Part shown: positions 1 to 7,737 of the stretch, piece by piece | Layout: every line of letters begins with the position of its first letter | How positions within the stretch are numbered: the stretch's first letter is position 1 | Assembly (NCBI RefSeq): GCF_000709085.1 | Contig: NZ_JFBD01000013.1 | Coordinates: 1 to 42,540, forward strand | Direction: 5' to 3' | Origin: Virgibacillus alimentarius | GTDB taxonomy: Bacteria > Bacillota > Bacilli > Bacillales > Amphibacillaceae | DNA length: 42,540 bases | Notes under the pieces: model-generated | The model's input: the letters and a program-made list of their open reading frames with translations, nothing else | What the model was told of the DNA's origin: nothing | Database searches by the model: none | Translations under genes and position numbers: made by a program

Positions 1-254
1 TTGACTCGGAACGAAAGGCGGCTGACTCCAGCGAGAACAGCACGAGTCTGAAGCCCCCACGTGAAATGGTTTTCTTCCGAGGAGGCTGAGGCTGTGCCCG
101 CGGAAAGCAGCCGCCTGCAGTGCAAGTCAACGGGATTACTAAATAAGTATAAAACGCACGAAAAAATAAAATATAGAAGTTCGGGGGTTCCATCTAGAGA
201 TGGGACTCCCGAACTTCTTTTACATTTACTGGGGTTTTGTCTCTGCCTGATTCT
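1..254. repeat. Dispersed GC-rich repeat, copy A (cut by window start)
   Basis: This non-coding segment closely matches 13611-13856 and more loosely 20900-21115. The shared core contains TTCTTCCGAGGAGGCTGAGG and a CCCGCGGAAAGCAGCC motif. After an AT-rich spacer comes a long hairpin (175-218), and the copy ends in an ACTGGGGTTTTG motif. Short open frames across it are incidental. The left part of the element lies outside the window. The copy sits directly downstream of tcyP. Confidence 0.8.
160..218 (-). terminator. Hairpin terminator of tcyP, supplied by repeat A
   Basis: The arms AGAAGTTCGGG (175-185) and CCCGAACTTCT (208-218) pair, and the inner part (GTTCCATC with GATGGGAC) extends the stem. 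On the minus strand the hairpin is followed by a T-rich tract, the complement of 160-172. tcyP stops at 256, about 40 bases upstream in its own direction. Confidence 0.7.
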
Positions 255-255
255 T

Positions 256-1650
256 CTATAAGGCAATATCTTTTTGGATTGCTGTTTGATCATTAAAAGT
301 TTGTAAATTTAGTTTTCCTAGAACTCGGGATGTCAATGTTCCTGCAAGCATACTATCATTTACATTAAGTGCTGTACGTCCCATGTCAATCAATGCTTCG
401 ATGGAGATTAATAACCCAGCAAGTGCAACAGGCAGACCCATCGATGAAAGAACAATTAAGGCCGCAAAAGTCGCTCCTCCTCCTACACCAGCTACACCAA
501 AGGAACTAATGCCTACGATCAGGACCAATTTGATAATAAATTCCGGTGTAAGTGGATTAATCCCTACAGATGGTGCAATCATGACAGCCAGCATTGCCGG
601 ATAAATTCCTGCACATCCATTTTGCCCAATCGTCGCACCAAAGGAAGCTGACATATTTGCAATTCCCTGATCAACACCAAGTGAATTTTTTTGTGCTTGA
701 ATATTAAGCGGAATTGTTCCCGCACTGGAGCGTGACGTAAAGGCAAAGGTTAAAACAGGTAGTGCCTTTTTCAAATATACCATTGGATTTAATCCAAATG
801 CCCCGACTAATACTAGATGAATGATAAACATGACGAAAATCGCTGCATAAGAAGCAATAACAAATTTCCCAAGCTCCACAATGCCCGCTACATCTGTATT
901 TGCTACGGTTGTCGTAATCAATGCCAAAATACCATACGGTGTTAAACGAAGCACTAACGTTACAATTCTCATCACAACAGCATACACAGCATTTACTATT
1001 TTCGTAAACATCTCTGCCTGTTCAGGTTTCTTTCTTCGCACACCTAATACTGCAATACCGACAAACATCGAAAAGATCACAACTGCGATTACAGAAGTGG
1101 AGCGTTCACCTGTCATATCTAAAAAGATATTAGACGGAATAAACGCTAGTATTTTCTCTGGTGCCGATAAATCCTGTACTTCTTCAAGGGAGGACTCCAT
1201 CATGTTTCCTCGTTCATCTTCTGCCTGCCCTGCTTCGATCTGATCGGCGTTCAGGTCAAATAATGCAGCACTTCCTACTCCTACAAGTGCCGCTACCATT
1301 GCGGTAGTCACAAGTATTCCGATAATCCACGCTGACATCTTTCCAAGTTCAGATGATTTTTCCAAATTGATGATTGCTTGAATAATAGATACCATCACCA
1401 GCGGTACAACAATCATCATTAATAAGCGAATATAGCCGCTTCCTACAATATGATACCATTCAGATGTATTTGCTAATACATCTGAATCTGTCCCGTATAT
1501 CGCTTGCAGAAGGGCACCAAAAATAATTCCTATTCCCAGACCTGTGAATACACGTTTTGTAAATGATATATGCTTTTTCTGCATCCAGATAAGAAACCCG
1601 ATAATTGCTAAGAATACGGCAATATTCACACCTAGAAATAAACTATCCAT
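256..1650 (-). CDS. tcyP: L-cystine sodium/proton symporter TcyP
   Basis: This is a dicarboxylate/amino acid:cation symporter (DAACS family) that imports L-cystine across the membrane. The protein is 464 residues, close to the 463 of B. subtilis TcyP. It has about eight hydrophobic segments and the family signature FAFTSRSSAGTIPLN around residue 310, followed by a GATIGQNGCAGIYPA loop. ATG at 1650 is chosen because AGGGGGG lies 7 bases upstream; a TTG two codons earlier would sit on top of that site. The promoter at 1731-1759 carries a CymR-like site at the probable transcription start, which would tie expression to cysteine supply. The DAACS family also includes glutamate and aspartate carriers, but the local sequence favours cystine. 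Confidence 0.9.
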   Translation of the reverse strand: MDSLFLGVNIAVFLAIIGFLIWMQKKHISFTKRVFTGLGIGIIFGALLQAIYGTDSDVLANTSEWYHIVGSGYIRLLMMIVVPLVMVSIIQAIINLEKSSELGKMSAWIIGILVTTAMVAALVGVGSAALFDLNADQIEAGQAEDERGNMMESSLEEVQDLSAPEKILAFIPSNIFLDMTGERSTSVIAVVIFSMFVGIAVLGVRRKKPEQAEMFTKIVNAVYAVVMRIVTLVLRLTPYGILALITTTVANTDVAGIVELGKFVIASYAAIFVMFIIHLVLVGAFGLNPMVYLKKALPVLTFAFTSRSSAGTIPLNIQAQKNSLGVDQGIANMSASFGATIGQNGCAGIYPAMLAVMIAPSVGINPLTPEFIIKLVLIVGISSFGVAGVGGGATFAALIVLSSMGLPVALAGLLISIEALIDMGRTALNVNDSMLAGTLTSRVLGKLNLQTFNDQTAIQKDIAL

Positions 1651-1700
1651 AACCAATCCCCCCTATTTTTTATTTAAAAGCACTTATGACAACTAACCTT

Positions 1701-1722
1701 ATAATTCCTATTAAATTAGTAC
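1701..1722 (-). promoter_or_regulatory. Possible CymR-type operator of tcyP
   Basis: The stretch ATTCCTATTAAATTAG resembles the ATTCC-N-ATT core bound by CymR, the cysteine-metabolism repressor of Firmicutes. It starts about 9 bases downstream of the -10 box, where a bound repressor would block transcription. The right half-site is imperfect, so this is a motif guess backed by position. Confidence 0.35.
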
Positions 1723-1730
1723 GCTTTTAT

Positions 1731-1759
1731 ACGATACATCGATTTATATTCCATGTCAA
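1731..1759 (-). promoter_or_regulatory. SigA-type promoter of tcyP
   Basis: On the minus strand TTGACA (1754-1759) is followed after 17 bases by TATCGT (1731-1736). The -35 is perfect and the -10 is moderate; an alternative TATAAA lies a few bases further on. Transcription would start near 1724, leaving a leader of about 75 bases. Confidence 0.5.
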
Positions 1760-1760
1760 G

Positions 1761-1800
1761 AAAAAAAAAAGAAGGTGCGACATCTTATCGACCTTCTTTT
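1761..1800 (-). terminator. Terminator after the OsmC-family gene
   Basis: AGAAGGT and ACCTTCT pair around a 14-base loop, and a run of ten A on the plus strand gives the U-tract in the minus direction. It begins 4 bases beyond the osmC-like stop codon. Confidence 0.75.
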
Positions 1801-1803
1801 CTC

Positions 1804-2241
1804 TTATATATTCGGTTGTAACTCCATTTCCACATTTCCCCGCAGCGCTCGGGAAATCATACAGCTCTTTTCCGCTTTATAAATCAATTTCCTAAGCTTT
1901 CGATCATCTTCCTCAAGAGCATCTTCTTGCAAAGTGACAGATGGTTTATGAATGATTTTTTTATACGTTATCACACCATTTGTTACATCCACAATCCCTT
2001 CTGACTCTAGGGACATTTCTTTTAAAGGTAGCTTTGCATGCTCTATCATCGCTGCTAACGTGATAACGTAGCAGGTTGCTGCGGCACCAAGCAGCATTTC
2101 ATCAGGGTTGGTGCCAATACCCGGTCCGTTCATTTCAGTTGGGATCGATATTTTTGTTTGTAAGTTTCCCGCTTCGATATAACCATCACGATTTCTTCCG
2201 CCTGGCCAATCCGCTTTTAAATGAAAATGATGTTCAGCCAA
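1804..2241 (-). CDS. OsmC/Ohr-family protein
   Basis: A 145-residue cytoplasmic protein of the OsmC fold, a family of thiol-dependent (hydro)peroxide reductases. The two catalytic-type cysteines are present: Cys57 in LGAAATCYVI and Cys127 in AEKSCMISRAL. The N-terminal pattern (DGYIEAGNLQTKISIPTEMN, then GTNPDEMLLGA) is that of the general OsmC subgroup rather than Ohr. Its own terminator follows directly. A DUF488 gene lies 15 bases upstream on the same strand, so the two are probably co-transcribed. The true substrate is unknown; many family members remain uncharacterised. Confidence 0.85.
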   Translation of the reverse strand: MAEHHFHLKADWPGGRNRDGYIEAGNLQTKISIPTEMNGPGIGTNPDEMLLGAAATCYVITLAAMIEHAKLPLKEMSLESEGIVDVTNGVITYKKIIHKPSVTLQEDALEEDDRKLRKLIYKAEKSCMISRALRGNVEMELQPNI

Positions 2242-2256
2242 TGGAACGCCCCCCTT

Positions 2257-2616
2257 TTACTGATGATCCAGAATTTCCTTTAGCACATTTGCTTGGTTAT
2301 TTTTTTCATCTTTTGCTGCATATAAAAGTGTCATTTCTTTATTATTTTCTTTTATAAGCTGTTTTAGTTTTTCAAGTTCTTTTTGCTGATCACCACTTGT
2401 TAGTTCCATCTTATATTTTTCCTTAAATGCTGGATACTTCTGCGGATCATGTCCAAACCATTTTCTAAGCTCATTAGATGGCCCTACTTCTTTCATCCAA
2501 TGATCAAGCCTGGCCTTTTCTTTTGACATCCCTCTCGGCCAGATACGGTCAACCAGAACACGTATACCATCTTCATCTTTCGCTTCTTCATAAATTCGTT
2601 TGACTTTTACTGGCAT
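2257..2616 (-). CDS. DUF488 (YeaO-like) family protein
   Basis: A 119-residue soluble protein with the DUF488 hallmarks VLVDRIWPRGMSKEKA near the N-terminus, WMKEVGPSNELRKWFGHDP in the middle and TLLYAAKDEKNNQA near the end. The molecular function of the family is not established. ATG at 2616 is preferred: AGAGGTGAG lies just upstream, whereas the GTG at 2625 is part of that site. It is likely the first gene of a two-gene unit with the OsmC-like protein. Confidence 0.8.
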   Translation of the reverse strand: MPVKVKRIYEEAKDEDGIRVLVDRIWPRGMSKEKARLDHWMKEVGPSNELRKWFGHDPQKYPAFKEKYKMELTSGDQQKELEKLKQLIKENNKEMTLLYAAKDEKNNQANVLKEILDHQ

Positions 2617-2666
2617 ATGACTCACCTCTCTACCTAACGATACCCGTTCTACGGGAAAATAAGCAA

Positions 2667-3437
2667 TTAAGTAAAATCACGTTTGTCCATCGTCTTGCTC
2701 TTTTTTCCTGAAGCAAACCATCCAGTTGCTGCTATGCCAACTAATACGATATAGAAGATAAGTTTCCATATTGTTGATTCTGGGAAATCATGCGGAATAA
2801 GTGCAATATCCTCATGTGCCAATACCAGAACAGTCAGTTTGATCCCAACCCATCCGACAATGAAAAATGCAGCCGTTTCTAAGCCTGGACGTTTATGCAG
2901 CAAGGACACAAAGACATTTGCTGCAAAACGCATGATGATCAGTCCGATCATACCACCGGCGAATACGACAATAAATTGTGCTGTATCTAAACTTCCGATA
3001 TGCCCAAGGTCAGTTGCAGGAAGTGCTACAGCAAGTGCCACTGCAGCTAGGATGGAATCTACAGCAAATGCTAAATCGGCAATTTCGACTTTAAAAACCG
3101 TCATCCAAAACCCGCTTCCTTTTCCTTTGAGCTTGACTTCTTTTTCTTTATGGGCAAACACCTCATATAAATTTTTCACGGATATAAATAGTAAGTATGC
3201 TGCACCTAATGCTTGTACTTCCCAAAAGTCAACAAGGAATGAAATAACAAATAAAGAGCCAAAACGCAGGACAAAGGCCCCAAATAAGCCATAAAAGAGT
3301 GCTTTTTTCCGTTTTTCTTCTGGTAAATGCTTTACCATAATTGCTAGCACTAAAGCATTATCTGCTGCTAATAAACCTTCCAGCCCAACTAAAACAACCA
3401 AAACCCATAAATATTCTACTAGTAATTGCATGTCCAT
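2667..3437 (-). CDS. ykoY: TerC-family membrane protein, probable Mn2+ exporter (YkoY/MeeY-like)
   Basis: A 256-residue integral membrane protein with about seven hydrophobic helices. The TerC-family acidic motifs are intact: GLEGLLAADNALVLAIM near residue 20 and EIADLAFAVDSILAAVAL near residue 120. B. subtilis YkoY (MeeY) and its relative YceF (MeeF) export manganese and supply metal to exoenzymes. The upstream yybP-ykoY riboswitch independently supports a manganese role. The start has AAGGAG about 11 bases upstream; a second ATG two codons in is also possible. The name follows overall resemblance plus the riboswitch, since related TerC proteins are hard to separate by eye. Confidence 0.85.
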   Translation of the reverse strand: MDMQLLVEYLWVLVVLVGLEGLLAADNALVLAIMVKHLPEEKRKKALFYGLFGAFVLRFGSLFVISFLVDFWEVQALGAAYLLFISVKNLYEVFAHKEKEVKLKGKGSGFWMTVFKVEIADLAFAVDSILAAVALAVALPATDLGHIGSLDTAQFIVVFAGGMIGLIIMRFAANVFVSLLHKRPGLETAAFFIVGWVGIKLTVLVLAHEDIALIPHDFPESTIWKLIFYIVLVGIAATGWFASGKKSKTMDKRDFT

Positions 3438-3457
3438 TTCGATTTTATCTCCTTATT

Positions 3458-3485
3458 AAAAAAAATGTCCTTACTAATAAGTAAG
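3458..3485 (-). terminator. Second small hairpin with U-tract between riboswitch and ykoY
   Basis: CTTACT (3470-3475) and AGTAAG (3480-3485) form a 6-bp stem with an AATA loop. In the minus direction a run of eight U follows a few bases later. It lies between the riboswitch terminator and the gene, so it may be a backup terminator or part of the switching fold. The short stem makes this uncertain. Confidence 0.4.
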
Positions 3486-3492
3486 AACCATC

Positions 3493-3526
3493 AAAAAAGA
3501 CCCTTACCTATTAGTGGTAAAGGTCT
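3493..3526 (-). terminator. Riboswitch-controlled terminator of ykoY
   Basis: AGACCTTTACC and GGTAAGGGTCT pair almost fully around a 7-base loop, followed in the minus direction by six U. The left arm overlaps the closing (P1) strand of the manganese riboswitch, as expected for a switch in which metal binding prevents termination. Confidence 0.8.
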
Positions 3527-3611
3527 CGCTAACAACGTCCAGTTGCCAAGTAAGCCGGAGATATCATCTCGTAATGACGACTTAATTTGTACAGCTACTC
3601 CCCTTTAGGAA
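3517..3611 (-). promoter_or_regulatory. yybP-ykoY manganese riboswitch
   Basis: Reading the minus strand from 3611 downward, the conserved elements occur in order: AAAGGGGAGTAGC, GTCGTCATTACGA, a CTCCGGC segment, GGCAACTGGACGTTG, and GCGAGACCTTTACC. AAAGG at the start and CCTTT at the end can form the P1 stem. This is the yybP-ykoY family consensus, which senses Mn2+ and typically switches on exporters. The next gene is a TerC-family protein, the family's commonest target. Confidence 0.92.
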
Positions 3612-3650
3612 TATATATAACTTTTTTAAAGCATGTTTATAACATTTCGC

Positions 3651-5393
3651 TTAACAATTCTTGAGGATTCGGTCCATCATCTCATTCATTGTTGTTTGTA
3701 AAATTTCTAATCGCTGTTTACTTTCTTCCATACTTTCGCCTCGAGCACCATAGTAGCATTTAATTTTCGGCTCTGTACCAGATGGACGTAAACAAACCCA
3801 ACTATCCTTTTCTAGTACATACTTTAACACATTTTCACGTGGTAGTTCAATCGTTTCTTTTTTATCATCATGCTGCGTGAAAGTCCGAGTGCATGTTAAA
3901 TAATCCTCAAATTTTTCCACTTTTAGCCCAGCTATTTCTGATAATGGATTGTTTCGCATTTCTTTCATCATTTGCTCAATTTGGCGGGAACCCTCTATCC
4001 CCTTCAGTGTTATAGAGGACAGTCCTTCTTGATAGTAGCCATGTTTTTCATATAATAGCTCTAAAGCATCCAGCAATGTTTTCCCTTGTCTTTTCCAATA
4101 ATCAGCCATTTCACAGGCGACGACTGCCGCTTGAATAGCGTCTTTATCACGCACAAAACTCCGAATTAAATAGCCATAGCTTTCCTCAAAGCCAAAAATG
4201 AACGTTTCTCCTGTTGCATCATATTGCTTTATTTTTTCGCCAATATATTTAAAACCTGTTAACACATCGACTGTTTTCACACCGTGAGAAGAAGCGATGG
4301 CTCGTCCAAGTTCTGTTGTAACAATGGATTTAATCATTTTACCATTTTTAAAAACATCCTGGTCGATATGTGATAAGAGATAATCCAGTAATAAAGATCC
4401 GAGCTGATTGCCAGTTAATACGGAGTATACCCCGTCCTCATCCTTCACTGCGACCCCTAAGCGGTCTGCATCTGGATCGGTTCCAAGCAAAATGTCCGCG
4501 CCTTTTTCTTTTCCTTGCTCAATAGCCATTGTAAACGCCTGATGTTCTTCTGGGTTAGGAGAATCAACCGTTGAAAATTCCGGATCGGGTTTTGCCTGTT
4601 CTTCAACAATAGCTACATTTGGAAAATTTAATTGTTTCAAACCTTCCATAACAAGCTTGCTTGCTGTTCCATGTAAAGGGGTAAATACAACTTGTAAATC
4701 TTTATCCTGCTGAAGGTGCTGTTCTTCCATTTTAGAAATTTGCTTTAATTGCTCTAAATAAGCATGATCCACTTCATTGCCAATCCAATTTAAAAGCCCT
4801 TTCTCTTCCAGCACCTCTTTTTCCAAAATAGGAACCGTGAGTTCATTTTCTGTTTGCTGAATGGAAGCAACAATATGATCCGCTTCATCTGGTGTGATTT
4901 GTCCGCCGTCTTCGTTATATACTTTAAAGCCGTTGTATTCCGGTGGATTATGGCTGGCGGTAATCATGATTCCAGCTGTGGTCCCTAAATACCTGACAGC
5001 AAATGATAAAAGAGGGGTCGGGCGCAGCGATTCAAATACATGTGTTTTAATGCCATACGCGCCAAGTACTTTAGCAGCTTCTACTGCAAATTCCTTGGAC
5101 ATGTATCTTGAATCATATGCAACAACTACACCGCGGTCTTTTACATTTACACAATTAACCTTGATATAATTGGCTAGGCCATTTACTGCTTTTCGCACTG
5201 TATAAATATTCATCCGATTCCTGCCAGGTCCTAAAATCCCGCGCATTCCACCCGTACCAAAGGTTAATTCTGTGTAGAAGGCATCCTCTAATGCTACTTT
5301 ATCCTCTTTCATTTGGTTTAATTCTTTTTTTAATGCTGGATCGAGATCCTGGAATGAATTCCATTTTTCATATGCCTTTTCCCAACTAGTCAA
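3651..5393 (-). CDS. pgcA: Alpha-phosphoglucomutase PgcA
   Basis: This enzyme interconverts glucose 1-phosphate and glucose 6-phosphate, feeding UDP-glucose for teichoic acid glycosylation and glycolipids. The protein is 580 residues, the usual length. It has the phosphoserine loop GIMITASHNPPEYNG (Ser147), the metal loop LLGTDPDADRLG near residue 303, the sugar-binding GFEESYGY near residue 400 and the phosphate-binding RPSGTEPKIK near residue 538. The start is TTG at 5393: AGGGGG lies about 8 bases upstream, and the only nearby ATG reads into a stop after two codons. It is a single-gene unit, divergent from the gene at 5606. Confidence 0.95.
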   Translation of the reverse strand: MTSWEKAYEKWNSFQDLDPALKKELNQMKEDKVALEDAFYTELTFGTGGMRGILGPGRNRMNIYTVRKAVNGLANYIKVNCVNVKDRGVVVAYDSRYMSKEFAVEAAKVLGAYGIKTHVFESLRPTPLLSFAVRYLGTTAGIMITASHNPPEYNGFKVYNEDGGQITPDEADHIVASIQQTENELTVPILEKEVLEEKGLLNWIGNEVDHAYLEQLKQISKMEEQHLQQDKDLQVVFTPLHGTASKLVMEGLKQLNFPNVAIVEEQAKPDPEFSTVDSPNPEEHQAFTMAIEQGKEKGADILLGTDPDADRLGVAVKDEDGVYSVLTGNQLGSLLLDYLLSHIDQDVFKNGKMIKSIVTTELGRAIASSHGVKTVDVLTGFKYIGEKIKQYDATGETFIFGFEESYGYLIRSFVRDKDAIQAAVVACEMADYWKRQGKTLLDALELLYEKHGYYQEGLSSITLKGIEGSRQIEQMMKEMRNNPLSEIAGLKVEKFEDYLTCTRTFTQHDDKKETIELPRENVLKYVLEKDSWVCLRPSGTEPKIKCYYGARGESMEESKQRLEILQTTMNEMMDRILKNC

Positions 5394-5605
5394 TGTTGCA
5401 TCCCCCTAATACGAACCTTTTTATCTGCTCAAATTTTAACACACTTTACATATTTATTCTATTAAATTCGACGGGGTTCGTTTATGAAGTTTACTATTTT
5501 CAATATCGGATAAAAATGGAATATAGGAAAAGAACGGTTTCTATTATTGCCTGATACAGGTAAAATAAGAGATAAAAGACCAGAAAATAGAAAGTTGTGA
5601 TAATC

Positions 5606-6688
5606 ATGCTGCAAAAACGTTGGTTTCAAACATTAACTTTTTTCATTTTAGTTTTTCTTCTCATTTTATTAATCTCACTTACAAACTTTATCTTTACACC
5701 ACTGCTAAAGTATATTGGTGCTGTTGCTCTCCCCATAATCGGAGCCGGAATTCTCTTTTACTTGACTAAGCCTGTGATGCACTTTTTTGAGCGGTTTAAA
5801 ATACCACGGGGTATTTCTATTTTATTCGTTTTCCTGCTGCTCATTTTTACTGGCTTTTTGATTACTACATATATCGCTCCAATCGCACAAACACAATTTT
5901 TAAATCTTGTTGACAACATTCCAAAAATGGTCGAGGCAGTGCAAGATCTAATTTATTACTGGCAAGCAAATCAGACCGTCATCCCGGATGAGGTTAATAA
6001 GACCATTAATAATTTTACAAATAATTTGCAATCCCATTTGGAAAACGTGATGAGTTACCTATTTGGTTTTATCAGTCAGTTAATTAGCTTTATCGCAGCA
6101 ATTGTACTTGTTCCATTCTTTTTATTCTTTATGTTAAAAGATGGTGAAAAATTAGTACCGCATATTACACAGATTTTCGAGAAGAAAAAGGCGGAAAATA
6201 TTCGCAATTTACTTCATAAAATTGATGTTACGTTAACAGCATTCATCCAAGGGCAGTTGATTGTGAGCTTTTGTGTTGGTGTACTCTTATTTATCGGTTA
6301 CATCAGCATTGGGCTAAATTATTCATTAACCCTAGCTCTTTTTGCAATGCTGATGAATGTCATTCCTTTTCTAGGTCCATTTATTGCTGTTGTACCAGCT
6401 CTTATTGTCGGTGCATTCCAAGATCCAATGATGATTGTCTGGGTTTCGATTATTACACTGATTGCACAGCAAATTGAAAGTAATTTCATATCACCGAATG
6501 TAATGGGACGCGTTTTAGATTTACATCCATTAACCGTCATCACCGTTATTTTAGCAGCTGGCAGCATTGCAGGCTTTTTAGGCATTCTGTTCGCAGTACC
6601 GTTTTATGCTATTATCAAAACGATCATTGTCCATTTTTATAAAACATACCAAGACTCAAAAGAACATAAAGACGATGCATTAATCTAA
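5606..6688 (+). CDS. AI-2E family transporter (YueF-like)
   Basis: A 360-residue polytopic membrane protein of the AI-2E/PerM family. Two N-terminal helices are followed by a third and a soluble stretch (about residues 100-155), then five further hydrophobic segments. The family motif LNVIPFLGPFIAVVPAL is near residue 255, and QQIESNFISPNVMGRVLDLHP-type sequence follows near 300. Members include the E. coli AI-2 exporter TqsA and Na+/H+ antiporter-like proteins of halophiles, so the substrate is open. No strong Shine-Dalgarno sequence is visible. ATG at 5606 is preferred over an in-frame GTG at 5597. luxS lies nearby on the other strand, which is suggestive but not evidence of an AI-2 role. 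Confidence 0.8.
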   Translation: MLQKRWFQTLTFFILVFLLILLISLTNFIFTPLLKYIGAVALPIIGAGILFYLTKPVMHFFERFKIPRGISILFVFLLLIFTGFLITTYIAPIAQTQFLNLVDNIPKMVEAVQDLIYYWQANQTVIPDEVNKTINNFTNNLQSHLENVMSYLFGFISQLISFIAAIVLVPFFLFFMLKDGEKLVPHITQIFEKKKAENIRNLLHKIDVTLTAFIQGQLIVSFCVGVLLFIGYISIGLNYSLTLALFAMLMNVIPFLGPFIAVVPALIVGAFQDPMMIVWVSIITLIAQQIESNFISPNVMGRVLDLHPLTVITVILAAGSIAGFLGILFAVPFYAIIKTIIVHFYKTYQDSKEHKDDALI

Positions 6689-6747
6689 AGAACTTACTTG
6701 TTTTCAAACATCTTTTTCCGCTAAACTATCTATAGAGGTGATTTCTA

Positions 6748-6927
6748 ATGACAAAAAAAGAATTGGAAGCCAAATTAGCTGAATTAAAGTCAGATTATGT
6801 ACGTATCCAAGGAGATATGGATAAATTAGAATTTGTTGGTGGCCGGGTGTCTTCAGCAGAAGAACAATTAGTTCGATTGGAAAAGGAAATAGCGGAACTG
6901 AATGATAAGCTGGAGGCGTTTGATTAA
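6748..6927 (+). CDS. Small conserved coiled-coil protein (SE1832/SE1561-like)
   Basis: A 59-residue reading frame with AGAGGTG 7 bases before ATG. The protein is mostly charged helix in two heptad-like halves (MTKKELEAKLAELKSDYV at the start, EEQLVRLEKEIAELNDKLEA at the end) joined by a Gly-Gly turn at residues 31-32. It resembles small Firmicutes proteins filed under SE1832/SE1561-type names; I cannot say which. The function is unknown. It follows the AI-2E gene by 59 bases on the same strand. Confidence 0.75.
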   Translation: MTKKELEAKLAELKSDYVRIQGDMDKLEFVGGRVSSAEEQLVRLEKEIAELNDKLEAFD

Positions 6928-6963
6928 GCAGAAATACTTCCTTTTGAAAAAACTGTTTTCTCA

Positions 6964-7035
6964 TACTTTATTTTTATGCCACCGCAGCCCGAAGACATTT
7001 CGCTTTTTGCGGGGGAGCCGTGAGCCTCCTCACTC
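6964..7035 (-). repeat. Degenerate remnant of the dispersed repeat
   Basis: Read on the minus strand, this segment contains GAGGAGGCTCACGGCTCCC followed by CCGCAAAAAGCG, a degenerate match to the GAGGAGGCTGAGGCYGTGCC / CCGCGGAAAGC core of copies A and B. GC content is above its surroundings. No flanking hairpin modules are left. Confidence 0.45.
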
Positions 7036-7076
7036 GTATGTTTAAAACAACAACCTTTAAAAATACAGCCTTGATT

Positions 7077-7120
7077 AAAAAAGCAGATGGTGCCGCGCGG
7101 ACACCATCTGCTCCTTTTGT
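7077..7120 (-). terminator. Terminator of luxS (probably bidirectional)
   Basis: GCAGATGGTG (7083-7092) and CACCATCTGC (7102-7111) form a perfect 10-bp stem. Six A on the left give the U-tract for luxS on the minus strand; CTCCTTTTG on the right could serve the converging small gene that ends at 6927. Confidence 0.85.
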
Positions 7121-7588
7121 TTATGCTTCAAAAACTTTATCCCATGAACTTCTCTTCTTTAGCATCTCTTCTGCTAGCTTTTTGGCTCCCTCAAGACTAT
7201 GACTAGCTGCCCATCCGCATTGTACTTCGTTACATGCCGGAACTGCATCAGCCTCCAGTACATCATTTAATGTCTTTTCGATCGTATCTAATATTGCCTC
7301 GTAATTATCATGATTCAATACGGTTAAATAAAAACCCGTCTGGCACCCCATTGGTCCAATATCCACAATATTGTCATGGTGATTGCGAATTTTCTCTGCC
7401 ATTAGATGTTCCAGTGAATGAAGTGCCGGCATTTCCATATGTTCCTTGTTTGGCTGTTTAAAACGGAGATCATATTTGTGAATAACATCCCCACTTTCCC
7501 CTTTCGTTACACCTGCCAATCGAACATATGGTGCTTTTACCTTGGTATGATCGAGATTAAAGCTTTCTACATTCATTTTCTCTGCCAT
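7121..7588 (-). CDS. luxS: S-ribosylhomocysteine lyase LuxS
   Basis: LuxS splits S-ribosylhomocysteine into homocysteine and DPD, the precursor of autoinducer 2, within the activated methyl cycle. The protein is 155 residues. The metal site HSLEH gives His57 and His61, the third ligand is Cys124 in EVQCGW, and the catalytic cysteine is Cys82 in [22 protein letters not shown] lies 7 bases before the ATG. It is monocistronic, with its own terminator. Together with metY and methionine gamma-lyase it makes sulfur amino acid turnover a recurring theme here, although the genes are not linked in one operon. Confidence 0.97.
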   Translation of the reverse strand: MAEKMNVESFNLDHTKVKAPYVRLAGVTKGESGDVIHKYDLRFKQPNKEHMEMPALHSLEHLMAEKIRNHHDNIVDIGPMGCQTGFYLTVLNHDNYEAILDTIEKTLNDVLEADAVPACNEVQCGWAASHSLEGAKKLAEEMLKKRSSWDKVFEA

Positions 7589-7701
7589 AACAATTCACCT
7601 CACCTATTTATCTATTGCTTCACCTTTACATATAAATGATAACATACTCCTTTTACGTTTAGCTTCTTTTTCAGGTTATACAATGAATTCCAGTCTCAAG
7701 C

Positions 7702-7737
7702 AAGAAAAGAGTGAAGGCCCATTAGCCTCACTCTTTT
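7702..7737 (-). terminator. Terminator of the cation/proton antiporter gene
   Basis: AAAAGAGTGA (7705-7714) and TCACTCTTTT (7728-7737) pair, with GGC/GCC extending the stem. The right arm contains the stop codon of the antiporter at 7728. Confidence 0.8.

Noticed and set aside
61-261. Open frame of 66 codons inside repeat A
   Set aside because: It lies in a non-coding repeat, has no ribosome binding site and reads through a terminator hairpin.
881-1243. 120-codon frame opposite tcyP
   Set aside because: Antisense shadow of a well-supported transporter gene, with no start signals.
2839-3294. 151-codon frame opposite ykoY
   Set aside because: Antisense shadow; the minus-strand gene has intact TerC motifs and a riboswitch.
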